A stretch of DNA of 25,693 nucleotides from IMG/VR virus record IMGVR_UViG_3300017917_000462, positions 1 to 25,693 of that record. One strand, given 5' to 3'. The translations under genes and the position numbers were made by a program. Below, in pieces: positions 18,191 to 25,469 of the stretch. The notes under the pieces were generated by a model. It had not been told where the DNA came from. It saw only the letters and a list, made by a program, of their open reading frames with translations, and did no database searches. The DNA is from a virus. Positions within the stretch are counted from its first letter, which is position 1. Each line of letters begins with the position of its first letter.

Positions 18191-20613
18191 TATTTTATCC
18201 TCCTTCTTAATGTTCCACCTGATGAACCACCTGCTGATGCTCCACCTGATGCTGGTGCTGCTGCTGTTAGGGCTGCCCCTGTAGCTGCGTTAACGGCTGC
18301 TCCAACAGCAACAACTGCTGTTACAACAACCTTTTTTGATTCTTCTCTCACCTTTGGGGACATATCGGCTCCAACGTTACCAATAAAGTTAATTGCATCC
18401 ACAAGGGCTACTGCCCCTGGGATTGCTGCTAATTCTTCTGAGATTACAATGTCGTCTGCTTGGGCTGCTACGAATAGGGCTTCAAGTGCCTGTTCATATT
18501 CTGGTGAGCCTTGTGTTGCTGTTTCAAATGTTTGTAAAGCTGCTTCTTTAAGCTGTTCTACCTGTGTATCTGTTAGTTGTGCTGGGTCTACTTTTTCCAA
18601 ATTAATGTCAGTTAGACTTGTAATAACTTCTGGAATGTTTGGGTCTCCAGTTGGTTCTGGGGTTGGGACTGGCTCTGGGGTTGGTGTTGGCTCTTGTGTT
18701 GGTTGTTCTGTTGGTTTAGGTTTTGGTTGTGGGTCTACAATTGGTTTTTCTGGTGTTGGAATGTTTGCTAGTTTTTTAATAGCATTTGAAAGCATTGCAG
18801 AAGCACCTTCAACTACTGCCTGTTGAGCAATAGCTTTTTGTGATACTGATTGTGCCATTCTTGTAATTGACTGTACCTGCTGTTGAGCATTTGTAACCGA
18901 TGTTGTTTGTGTAGACACATTTGATTGAGTCACGTCTTTGGCTTTGATTTCATTGTTTAAAGCATCTTGTAAATCATTAACTGCATTAATATTATCTGAA
19001 ATATCTTGTCTTGTTTGGTCAAGGCTGTCTTGTAATAGTTGCAAAGCAAACTTTTCTGATGTTAGTGTAGATTGTTTTTGAGCAATAAGTAATTGTTGTT
19101 CTGCATATGATACTTGAGCTTCTTGAAGTGCTTGTTCTGCAGAGTTTAGCAATACAGTAGAAGCAATTACATCTGCATTTGCACCTAATTTAAGTTGTTC
19201 TGCATCTGTCATTTCGGTTTGTTTTGTTTGCCAATTTGATACCGCAGCATTATAATCGTCAATTGCTAATAAGTATTCTGTGTTTGCTGTTGTTGAGTTT
19301 GTAATGGCTAGTGAGTATGCTGATTGTGCAATTGCTAGGTCTGCTTGCTTTTGTTGCAATACCGCTAGAAGTGCAGGGTCATTTTCATATGTTGGTTGTA
19401 CTGGCTGATTTTGTGAGAACCATGATGCAGGAACTAGATTCCAGTCAACCTGTGAAGAATAATATAGATAGTTACAGGCTCCGCCACCCCACTCATACAT
19501 CCAGGCATCAATTGCATATGATTGACCTGCATTAAGTGTTATATTGGAACTCCAGTTTCCTCCACATCCTTTTAAATACCAGTTGTCATTTACAACTGTT
19601 CCACCAATTGTCATATACCATCCATCGTCAACGTTAGCTAAGAATTGATAACTCATTGTTGTTGGAACTGTTATATATCCTGTGTAGTGAATCATAATAT
19701 AGTCGCCACCACAACCCTCAATGTCTCCACCACCCCAGTTTTTTGCAATCTGAGAAACAGTAATTGTTTTACAATATGTGTATGCTGTGTCAGAACGTTG
19801 TGGGTTTGGCTGTGGAATGTTCTTATAAATTTTTGCTTTTAATCCAGAAATTGTTGGTTGTGAGTTTGCTGGATAAACTGCAATAAGATTATGTGTATAG
19901 TTATAGTTTGCTGTATCTACTGCATTTTGTGCGTTTGTAAGTTGTTGTAATTTTGTTTGTACATTTGCCAATGCTTGATTGTATGCATTAGATTTGCTAT
20001 CAACAATTGAACCTTTTGTTTGAACATTGGTTACGGATGCATTGTAATTTAATACCGCAGCATTATATGCAATATTAGCTAGACTAAAATCTTCATCTGA
20101 CTTTTGTTTTTTAAAATTAGCAATGTTTAATTTATCCTGAGAGTCAATTATTTTTTGTGACAAGTCTGATAATTTTTGAGTCTCTGTTTGTAGTTCTGAT
20201 GTTTTGATTGTAACTATAGAAGATTGTTCAACAATATTAGTTGAAACAATTTCTAGTTGACTTTGCTTTGTTTGAAGATTTAGTTTTGCGTTTTCAAGTG
20301 CAGATAAGGCAGATTGTACAATTACTGACTGCTCCTCGTTTGCCTCAATTGCAAGATTAAGGTTAGCCTGAGCCTGGTCTAAAACGCTCTGTGAGGATTG
20401 TAGAGACGTTTCTAGGTCGTCTTTGGATGTATTTAGGGCATTAAGTTCTGCCTGTTGTGTTGCTAATTCTGCTTGTGCTGCAGCAACATCAGCCTGTGCT
20501 TGAGCTACCAATGCGTCATATTCTGATTGCGTAATAGCAACGGCAGGGGAGGCATAGGCTAGTGGCAAAAACATTAAGATAAATGCTAGGGTTATATTTG
20601 CAAGCTTTTTAAT
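18190..20613 (-). CDS. Large exported coiled-coil/PA14 surface protein, start codon ATT
   Basis: About 807 aa. Order: signal peptide (1-27: KKLANITLAFILMFLPLAYA, cut near SPAVA), long Gln/Ala-rich coiled coil (about 30-230), PA14 domain (about 255-400) with the DDGWYMTIGG motif and four Cys likely forming disulfides, second coiled coil (about 410-625), a Pro/Thr/Glu linker, a small helical domain, a hydrophobic Ala/Val segment near the end and a Gly/Ser tail ending RRRIK. PA14 domains bind carbohydrates. The topology suggests a stalk that holds PA14 outside the cell with a C-terminal membrane anchor. The first ATG (20574) would cut off the basic end of the signal peptide; ATT at 20613 has GAGGAG eight bases upstream. 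A tail fibre is less likely because of the signal peptide. Confidence 0.82.
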   Translation of the reverse strand: MKKLANITLAFILMFLPLAYASPAVAITQSEYDALVAQAQADVAAAQAELATQQAELNALNTSKDDLETSLQSSQSVLDQAQANLNLAIEANEEQSVIVQSALSALENAKLNLQTKQSQLEIVSTNIVEQSSIVTIKTSELQTETQKLSDLSQKIIDSQDKLNIANFKKQKSDEDFSLANIAYNAAVLNYNASVTNVQTKGSIVDSKSNAYNQALANVQTKLQQLTNAQNAVDTANYNYTHNLIAVYPANSQPTISGLKAKIYKNIPQPNPQRSDTAYTYCKTITVSQIAKNWGGGDIEGCGGDYIMIHYTGYITVPTTMSYQFLANVDDGWYMTIGGTVVNDNWYLKGCGGNWSSNITLNAGQSYAIDAWMYEWGGGACNYLYYSSQVDWNLVPASWFSQNQPVQPTYENDPALLAVLQQKQADLAIAQSAYSLAITNSTTANTEYLLAIDDYNAAVSNWQTKQTEMTDAEQLKLGANADVIASTVLLNSAEQALQEAQVSYAEQQLLIAQKQSTLTSEKFALQLLQDSLDQTRQDISDNINAVNDLQDALNNEIKAKDVTQSNVSTQTTSVTNAQQQVQSITRMAQSVSQKAIAQQAVVEGASAMLSNAIKKLANIPTPEKPIVDPQPKPKPTEQPTQEPTPTPEPVPTPEPTGDPNIPEVITSLTDINLEKVDPAQLTDTQVEQLKEAALQTFETATQGSPEYEQALEALFVAAQADDIVISEELAAIPGAVALVDAINFIGNVGADMSPKVREESKKVVVTAVVAVGAAVNAATGAALTAAAPASGGASAGGSSGGTLRRRIK

Positions 20614-20627
20614 TTTGGGGTCTCCTC

Positions 20628-20643
20628 GTTGGAAAAGTCCAAC
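20628..20643 (-). promoter_or_regulatory. 5'-terminal stem-loop before the PA14 Shine-Dalgarno
   Basis: GTTGGA and TCCAAC make a 6-bp stem with a 4-base loop. The first base is seven bases after the -10 hexamer, so the mRNA should begin with this hairpin, followed at once by GAGGAG. It may shield the 5' end. Confidence 0.55.
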
Positions 20644-20649
20644 AAAAAT

Positions 20650-20658
20650 ATTATAGCA
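20650..20658 (-). promoter_or_regulatory. Extended -10 (TGCTATAAT) for the PA14 gene
   Basis: TGC TATAAT on the minus strand. The predicted start near 20643 is the first base of the 20628-20643 hairpin. It would drive the PA14, 59-aa and 96-aa genes. Confidence 0.6.
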
Positions 20659-20695
20659 CGTTATTGATAAGACAGGTTTTGATTTTGATTGTTTG

Positions 20696-20748
20696 GAGCC
20701 ATCCTGCTTTGATTATTGTATCTAATTGCACTTATTTTGTGCTGGCTC
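20696..20748 (-). ncRNA. Possible structured RNA between terL and the PA14 gene
   Basis: GAGCCA (20748-20743, minus) can pair with TGGCTC (20701-20696), enclosing a GCAC-7-GTGC hairpin directly stacked on it. A promoter lies upstream at 20845-20853 and another downstream, so a short RNA from this gap is possible. No T run ends it. This is weak evidence. Confidence 0.3.
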
Positions 20749-20749
20749 T

Positions 20750-20838
20750 TTAATAAATTCCGTGGTCGTCGCAAATGCAAGTGTTGACTTTTCTCAAGAT
20801 GGAAAGGTTTCCAATTGCTATTGACCATGAATCTCCAT
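20750..20838 (-). pseudogene. Possible frameshifted mini-gene (~29 aa) with CxCxxH motif
   Basis: An ATG at 20838 sits six bases after a TGCTATAAT element, the leaderless spacing used elsewhere, but its frame stops after six codons (20818). The frame one base off reads a protein-like stretch, GDSWSIAIGNL then NTCICDDHGIY, and ends at a TAA at 20750-20752. One added base after the ATG would join them. It may be a broken gene, a sequencing slip or chance. Confidence 0.3.
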
Positions 20839-20844
20839 GAGAAA

Positions 20845-20853
20845 ATTATAGCA
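20845..20853 (-). promoter_or_regulatory. Extended -10 (TGCTATAAT) overlapping the terL stop
   Basis: TGC TATAAT on the minus strand; the TAA stop of terL is part of the hexamer. Six bases later is an ATG at 20838. It would start a short transcript through the terL-PA14 gap. Confidence 0.5.
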
Positions 20854-22633
20854 TATTAAACTGTGTTAAATAGTCTTTAGCATCATCAACAGTCTTCTGT
20901 TCAAAGACAATTGTGTTTTCTGGCAATGCTTCTTTTGGCTTGTCTTTTCTATCTCTAAAGGTATGAATCTCTACCTCTTGATTAATATTTCTTGGTGTGT
21001 GTGAGATTGCACCAAATACCGCACCACAAACAGCATCCGCCAAGTCCTTAGATGATTTACGAGGGTGGTCTACACGATTGTTTTTTACAATCTTAAGCTC
21101 TGTAAGTTCTTCGAACAAAAGTTCGATAGATGGCATAACAAGACGCTCTTCATAAACAAGCATAGCCATATCTTCATAGTGCTTTTTAGCAACAGAAACA
21201 GTATCAGTACGAATACCGACAGCCTTTAGTTCATTTTGAATATCGAATGAGTTCCAGCGGTCAAACGAAACCATACCAATATTAAAACCAAGTCTTCGTA
21301 GATTTTGAATCCATTGCTTTACTTCTGACAAGTTTACAGGACCTTCTTTACGAGGCTCCCACCATGCTACAGCATCTACTACAACTACTGGAACGACTTG
21401 CTCGTAGTCTTTCATTACTTGAACTGATACCCATTTTTCAACGTGAGCAATAGCAACAGCACACTTGTCGTGTCGCTGTGCAAGGTCAGCATGAACAAAG
21501 TAAGTTTTCTCTGGGTCAGGCTCAAAGGTTTCGTCAAATCTTCTAACAGTGTCTAAAGGATTTCTAATTGTCATACAGGCACGAACTTTTTCCTGCTGCT
21601 TAAAGAATGCGTCAGAAGCGTAGGTTGGGATACAGGCAAAGCGTTGCATAGCATCTCCAAGGTCTGTATAGAAAGCTAGTTTAAAATCATCAATCTTACG
21701 AGTAGGGTTTACCACCCAAGTTGGTCGCTTTAGTGCAAACACACCTGGATACTTGTATGAGATAATGCTGTCTTCGTCCCACTCAATTTCTAGCGTATTT
21801 CCTTCTGCAGTTTCTGGTAGGTCTGGATTCATAATAAACTTGTGAGTCTTAGTAACAACATCTTTTTCTGCAATTACTGCATCGTAACGCTGAGAAATAA
21901 AGTCACCAGGATAACGTGGGAACGATAGAAGAGCTACCTTGCCTAAGTCTGGAAAACGAGAATCTACAGAAGCACGGAAGGCTTTATAAATATTGTCTGC
22001 TGTCTTACCTTGGTCATTTCCAGTAGTATTTTCCTGAGCAAAACCAGAAATCTCGTCAAGTACTGCTAGGATAAGGTTAAGACCCTCGTGAGATTCACGC
22101 TCAGAGTGACCAGAATAAACAGTAAGAGACTTGTCAAACTCAATTGATTCTGCCTTAGCGTAGAACTTACCAGCAAACCAAGGTGAGCGTTCAATCTTGG
22201 TTTTAAAACCCTTAAAGAAAACGTTCTTAGCCTGTTGTGCGTTAATAGCAACGTTAATAATATCAATAGCGTCACCTGCTGGCTTACCAAAGTATCGTGC
22301 TGGGTCTTTAAGACAAAGTAGTTTATAAACGATATAGGCACACGCTACTGTAGATGTAAAGTCCTTGCCAGAACCTTTACCAAGTTGTAGGATAACTTCA
22401 TTCTTTGTGTACTTCTTGTAATATCTGCGACCTTCGGTGTCGCCCATAATGTCAATCAAATCTTCTAGCTTATAGATTTGACTCATTGCTTCAACAATGT
22501 CATACTGCACATCTGATAACGGTGGTTGACCAAGATAGTCAGCACCCTCTACAAACGTACGAGCATCTACTGGAGTCTCTTCAAAGTTATTGTTTTTTAA
22601 AACTTCAAAGAACTCATTGAACATCGTTGACAA
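20846..22633 (-). CDS. terL: Terminase large subunit
   Basis: A 595-aa phage packaging motor. Walker A is GKGSGKD (85-91), Walker B is LILAVLDE (187-194) with Asp193 and the catalytic Glu194. The C-terminal nuclease has acidic residues in VHADLAQRHDK (Asp383), VSFDRW (Asp458) and KDLADAV (Asp530/Asp533). It cuts concatemeric DNA and pumps it into the prohead using ATP. The start is a TTG at 22633 with AGAGG nine bases before it; an ATG three codons later is the alternative. It overlaps the probable small terminase by 20 bases. Confidence 0.95.
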   Translation of the reverse strand: MSTMFNEFFEVLKNNNFEETPVDARTFVEGADYLGQPPLSDVQYDIVEAMSQIYKLEDLIDIMGDTEGRRYYKKYTKNEVILQLGKGSGKDFTSTVACAYIVYKLLCLKDPARYFGKPAGDAIDIINVAINAQQAKNVFFKGFKTKIERSPWFAGKFYAKAESIEFDKSLTVYSGHSERESHEGLNLILAVLDEISGFAQENTTGNDQGKTADNIYKAFRASVDSRFPDLGKVALLSFPRYPGDFISQRYDAVIAEKDVVTKTHKFIMNPDLPETAEGNTLEIEWDEDSIISYKYPGVFALKRPTWVVNPTRKIDDFKLAFYTDLGDAMQRFACIPTYASDAFFKQQEKVRACMTIRNPLDTVRRFDETFEPDPEKTYFVHADLAQRHDKCAVAIAHVEKWVSVQVMKDYEQVVPVVVVDAVAWWEPRKEGPVNLSEVKQWIQNLRRLGFNIGMVSFDRWNSFDIQNELKAVGIRTDTVSVAKKHYEDMAMLVYEERLVMPSIELLFEELTELKIVKNNRVDHPRKSSKDLADAVCGAVFGAISHTPRNINQEVEIHTFRDRKDKPKEALPENTIVFEQKTVDDAKDYLTQFNML

Positions 22634-23150
22634 TAGTTATTACCTCTTGCTCTTTCGATATTTGAGAAAGCCTACGCATAATTTCATCACGAATCTGTGG
22701 ATACTCTGATGCAATGTCACGAAGAATGTTTACCAAGATATCTTGCTTACGCTCAATCTCTAGCATCTCTTCTGCCAACTCTTTATTCTCAAGTAGACCA
22801 GCTTTTTGTAGCATATCAATACGCTTAGATTCAATATCAAGCACTAGTTTAATAGCACTTGTTTTAGCAGTTAAGTTTGCAGTAGTGGTAGCATCATCAA
22901 TAACTTCATATGCTTTTGTAATTAATTTGCTGTAGTGAGCATCTGCTCCAACCAGAGCTTCCTTTGCTCTAGCACGAATAACTGCATTGTCAGAAGCCAT
23001 TTGCTTCCACTCATTTAGATATGCCACAACCTTTTGTCTTGGCATAGCAAGCTCTTTAGAAATCTGGGTAGGCTCAACGCCCTGCAGATACTTCTCTACG
23101 ACCTTGTTTACCTGGTCAAGGTGTTCAATCAGTTGTGCTTCCGTTGACAC
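22614..23150 (-). CDS. Probable terminase small subunit
   Basis: About 178 aa. An N-terminal helix-turn-helix (VEKYLQGVEPTQISKEL, PRQKVVAYLNEW) would bind the packaging site. A long helical region follows with AKTSAIKLVLDIESKRIDMLQKAGL and ENKELAEEMLEIERKQDIL, the coiled-coil pattern of small terminases. Immediately upstream position to terL supports the call. GAGGAG five bases before a GTG at 23150 fits better than the longer frame start at 23180. A generic DNA-binding protein is the alternative. Confidence 0.78.
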   Translation of the reverse strand: MSTEAQLIEHLDQVNKVVEKYLQGVEPTQISKELAMPRQKVVAYLNEWKQMASDNAVIRARAKEALVGADAHYSKLITKAYEVIDDATTTANLTAKTSAIKLVLDIESKRIDMLQKAGLLENKELAEEMLEIERKQDILVNILRDIASEYPQIRDEIMRRLSQISKEQEVITIVNDVQ

Positions 23151-23430
23151 GCTTACTCCTCTTGCCTCTAGTTGGTACACGCTTTACACGGTCTACCTTG
23201 AAAGAACGAAACACTGATGGAACCTTGTTGATAATCTCAAAGCAGTCTACCCAACTAGCTCCAGTTTCAACATTAGTTACGTGGTAGTCAACTTTAAACT
23301 TACCGCCATGTTCATCCTTAATCTTAATTATATCACCACGGTTAACCTCAAATCCGTTAACTACAAAGGATTCTGCTCGCTCAAACTTTAGTGAGATTAG
23401 TGGTGCTGCATATTTACGCTTACGTCCCAT
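23125..23430 (-). CDS. Conserved small actinophage protein, 101 aa (DUF7246-like)
   Basis: A basic N-terminus (MGRKRKYA) is followed by a compact beta fold: LKFERAESFVVNGFEVNRGDIIKI, then YHVTNVETGASWVDCFEI and FRSFKVDRVKRV. The NVxTGAxWVDCFE pattern is one I recall in short actinophage proteins, perhaps DUF7246, without known function. The very basic C-terminus could bind DNA. It overlaps the small terminase start. Confidence 0.7.
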   Translation of the reverse strand: MGRKRKYAAPLISLKFERAESFVVNGFEVNRGDIIKIKDEHGGKFKVDYHVTNVETGASWVDCFEIINKVPSVFRSFKVDRVKRVPTRGKRSKRVNGSTTD

Positions 23431-23669
23431 TACTTGTATTGCCCTTCTAGTCGCTTAATTTCGTCTTGGATATAGAAGATAGCCTTCTCTAAATCCTGAA
23501 TAGTTTTTTGCTCGTCTTTGAGACCTGCTCGCCATAGATACTTAAATGCATTACCAATGTTAAAGTTACGATGTCTAGTAATCTGAATACACTCAACACC
23601 GCTGGGGTCAGAGGTATAGTGTGGTGGATGATTTACTTGGTCTACTGTAATGTTTAGCTTAGTGCTCAC
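23430..23669 (-). CDS. DUF3310 protein, 79 aa
   Basis: The pattern VNHPPHYTSDPSGVECI, then NIGNAFKYLWRAGLKD and the closing LEKAIFYIQDEI, is DUF3310, a small helical domain common in phages and sometimes fused to nucleotide-metabolism enzymes; its own role is unknown. The start is GTG, overlapping the stop of the HTH gene (GTGA). TAATG joins it to the next gene. Confidence 0.88.
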   Translation of the reverse strand: MSTKLNITVDQVNHPPHYTSDPSGVECIQITRHRNFNIGNAFKYLWRAGLKDEQKTIQDLEKAIFYIQDEIKRLEGQYK

Positions 23670-23821
23670 CTTTTTGATTTCCTTAATCCGAACTTGGCTA
23701 AATAGACGTAGATAGTTTCTACGCTAGTACCGCATTCCTTTGCAATGTCTTGTGGTGTTTTCTTGTCAACATGATAACGCTTTTTTAACCATGCTTCACT
23801 AGTATACAGCTTACTTGCCAT
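23666..23821 (-). CDS. Small helix-turn-helix protein, 51 aa
   Basis: From the ATG at 23821 the protein reads a short start, SEAWLKKRYHVDKKTPQDIAKEC, then GTSVETIYVYLAKFGLRKSKR. The second part is a helix-turn-helix of the homeodomain-like resolvase or sigma-region-4 type, ending in a basic tail. A longer upstream frame exists but overlaps the RuvC-like gene heavily. It may be a phage regulator or an accessory to the resolvase. Confidence 0.75.
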   Translation of the reverse strand: MASKLYTSEAWLKKRYHVDKKTPQDIAKECGTSVETIYVYLAKFGLRKSKR

Positions 23822-23825
23822 TTTG

Positions 23826-24404
23826 TCAATACCCAAATGCCTTATCCCAATTTGACAAAGCCCAGTGACCAATGGCACAGGCATCTGCCACATCGTCGTC
23901 TGTCAATGCTTTATCATAATTGATATTAATATAGTTTATTGTTCTTTGTTTACGAATGTTACGCTCTTCATTTTTAAGCCAGGAAACTGACTTGCCAGGA
24001 TTTGCTTTTACAATCGCTGCCTTTTCTTCCTTGGTTAGTTTCTTATTGCCAATGTAGTTTTGCCATGTCATTGGAGAAACTGAGCCAATCTTTTTTACCC
24101 CAGCAAGTCCTGCAGCCCCTAGTAGTGCTCCTTGCAAAGTAGCAAGTTGTGCAGCTGTCTTGGGACTATTCATAAATACTGTGTGTTCAATAATGATTGC
24201 ATCAAAATCAAACTTATCAAAGAAAGCTTTTGTTTTCTTGGCAGCATCCATAACCTTGTCATAAGTTGTAATACCTGAGAAGTTAATCTTTCCACAAGAA
24301 ATAATTTTGTTACCATCAAAAATAGCAAAAGCCAAGGTATTGGTACTGGCATCAATTGCACAGAACTTCCTTGGCTTTGCCTTTAGCTTATTCAGATTCA
24401 TCAT
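23826..24404 (-). CDS. RuvC-like Holliday junction resolvase
   Basis: A 192-aa RNase H-fold nuclease. The acidic site is visible as Asp18 in FCAIDAS, Glu73 in AIIIEHT, and the C-terminal DDDVADACAIGHWA with Asp171 and Asp174. This is the RuvC order. It would resolve branched DNA before packaging. Two ATG codons begin the frame; either may be used. It sits between a Cas4-like nuclease and the terminase genes. Confidence 0.88.
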   Translation of the reverse strand: MMNLNKLKAKPRKFCAIDASTNTLAFAIFDGNKIISCGKINFSGITTYDKVMDAAKKTKAFFDKFDFDAIIIEHTVFMNSPKTAAQLATLQGALLGAAGLAGVKKIGSVSPMTWQNYIGNKKLTKEEKAAIVKANPGKSVSWLKNEERNIRKQRTINYININYDKALTDDDVADACAIGHWALSNWDKAFGY

Positions 24405-24678
24405 TCATCAACTTCTTAATGTCTCGTAAAGCTTTTGATACATCTTTTGGATTTACATCACACAACTGACATAATTGACTATCATTATATGCTGATAGCA
24501 ATGCGTTACATGACTTACAAAATCGTTTTATAGATGCCCTCTTTTTTGCTCGTTCCTGAATATATCTTTGTGCAATCTTTTCTTTGGTTGCTTCTTGTCT
24601 GCATTCAGCAGAGCAATAGATTTGGTATTTTACCTTTTGGGTAAACTTGTGGTCACACCACTCACAGTGCTTTATCAT
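24388..24678 (-). CDS. Zinc-ribbon protein with two Cys clusters, 96 aa
   Basis: The first cluster is CEWC at 5-8 with C22 and C26 in YCSAEC; the second is CKSC and CQLC further on. Between them is a basic helical stretch (RYIQERAKKRASIKRF). Short proteins of this type are frequent in actinophages and may bind nucleic acid. GGAG lies seven bases before the ATG. It overlaps both neighbours. Confidence 0.75.
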   Translation of the reverse strand: MIKHCEWCDHKFTQKVKYQIYCSAECRQEATKEKIAQRYIQERAKKRASIKRFCKSCNALLSAYNDSQLCQLCDVNPKDVSKALRDIKKLMNDESE

Positions 24679-25462
24679 CTAATGGCTCCAGAGATTTGAT
24701 TTTAATCACTCCAGAACCAGCATCTGCACAGGCTTGTTGGATAGGACAAGTCTTGCAAATTTTAGAATTTGAACGGTAGTTCTTTTCTGGCAGGGTTTTA
24801 TCTTCCCAAGCCTTTCGAACATTTCGCATCCATTCAAAAGCGTTCTCTACCCACTTAAAATAGTTTTCATTCAACTCAACAGGAAGAATAAGTAACTCAT
24901 GGTTATTCTTGTTTTCATAAATTAGAATTGCTTTACTTCTGTTAAGAATCTTCATATAGATAAGCAACTGGATAAGGTGTCCAGTCTTTGGCTTACCTGC
25001 AATTTTACGGTACTCAAATCCTTCATGTGGCATAGTCTTGATTTCACCAAGCAAATCCATACCTTCCCAATCAAGAATAACGTCACCATATCCAAAGATA
25101 GGTGGGTCGTCATAAGTAACCTTAAATTCTGAATCCTTTAGAATACCTGCGTTGCCCATAGCTTCCTGGATACGTTCGTGTGATTTTGTACCAGCAGTCA
25201 TGTTAGCACCACCGTAGGCATCTGCGTTGTCTGTAAAGATGGCACCATCAAAAGCCAAGTACCAATAGCGAGGACATTCTCCGTGAGAGAATGCAATTGT
25301 ACTAGGTGCAAATGTCTTCTTTTGCTGAAACTTGTCTACACGATTTACAGTGTATCCAGTATTAATCTTTTCTATAAGTGCCTCTTTGTCAAGGAACGAT
25401 GGCTTAGATGTAATCTTATCCTCTACCTTGAGCATTACTTGTTGCAATAAACTTTTTGCCAT
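24662..25462 (-). CDS. Cas4/RecB-like Fe-S PD-(D/E)XK nuclease
   Basis: A 266-aa nuclease of the Cas4-like family. Active-site residues are His95 (GTKSHERI), Asp127 (GYGD), Glu140 and Lys142 (GEIK), and the QLLIY motif follows at 165-169. Cys63 (ECPRYW) with Cys236, Cys239 and Cys245 (CKTCPIQQAC) make the split four-Cys [4Fe-4S] site of Cas4 and AddB. It probably works as a phage recombination exonuclease; there is no sign of a CRISPR locus. The gene starts eight bases after the partial gene upstream. Confidence 0.88.
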   Translation of the reverse strand: MAKSLLQQVMLKVEDKITSKPSFLDKEALIEKINTGYTVNRVDKFQQKKTFAPSTIAFSHGECPRYWYLAFDGAIFTDNADAYGGANMTAGTKSHERIQEAMGNAGILKDSEFKVTYDDPPIFGYGDVILDWEGMDLLGEIKTMPHEGFEYRKIAGKPKTGHLIQLLIYMKILNRSKAILIYENKNNHELLILPVELNENYFKWVENAFEWMRNVRKAWEDKTLPEKNYRSNSKICKTCPIQQACADAGSGVIKIKSLEPLDDKAL

Positions 25463-25469
25463 AATGATA

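Noticed and set aside
18449-18826. Rightward 125-aa frame opposite the PA14 gene, Ser/Gly/Val-rich
   Set aside because: It lies wholly antisense to the Pro/Thr/Glu linker of the PA14 protein; its repeats of Val-Gly-Ser are the complement of that linker. No promoter or Shine-Dalgarno.
20661-20828. Leftward 55-aa frame in the terL-PA14 gap
   Set aside because: The ATG has GGAG only four bases before it and the product is rich in Asn, Gln, His and Arg with no fold-like pattern. The shifted frame over the same bases looks more protein-like.
24662-25462. CRISPR locus suggested by a Cas4-like gene
   Set aside because: I see no repeat-spacer array or other cas genes anywhere in the window. Cas4-like nucleases are common stand-alone phage genes.
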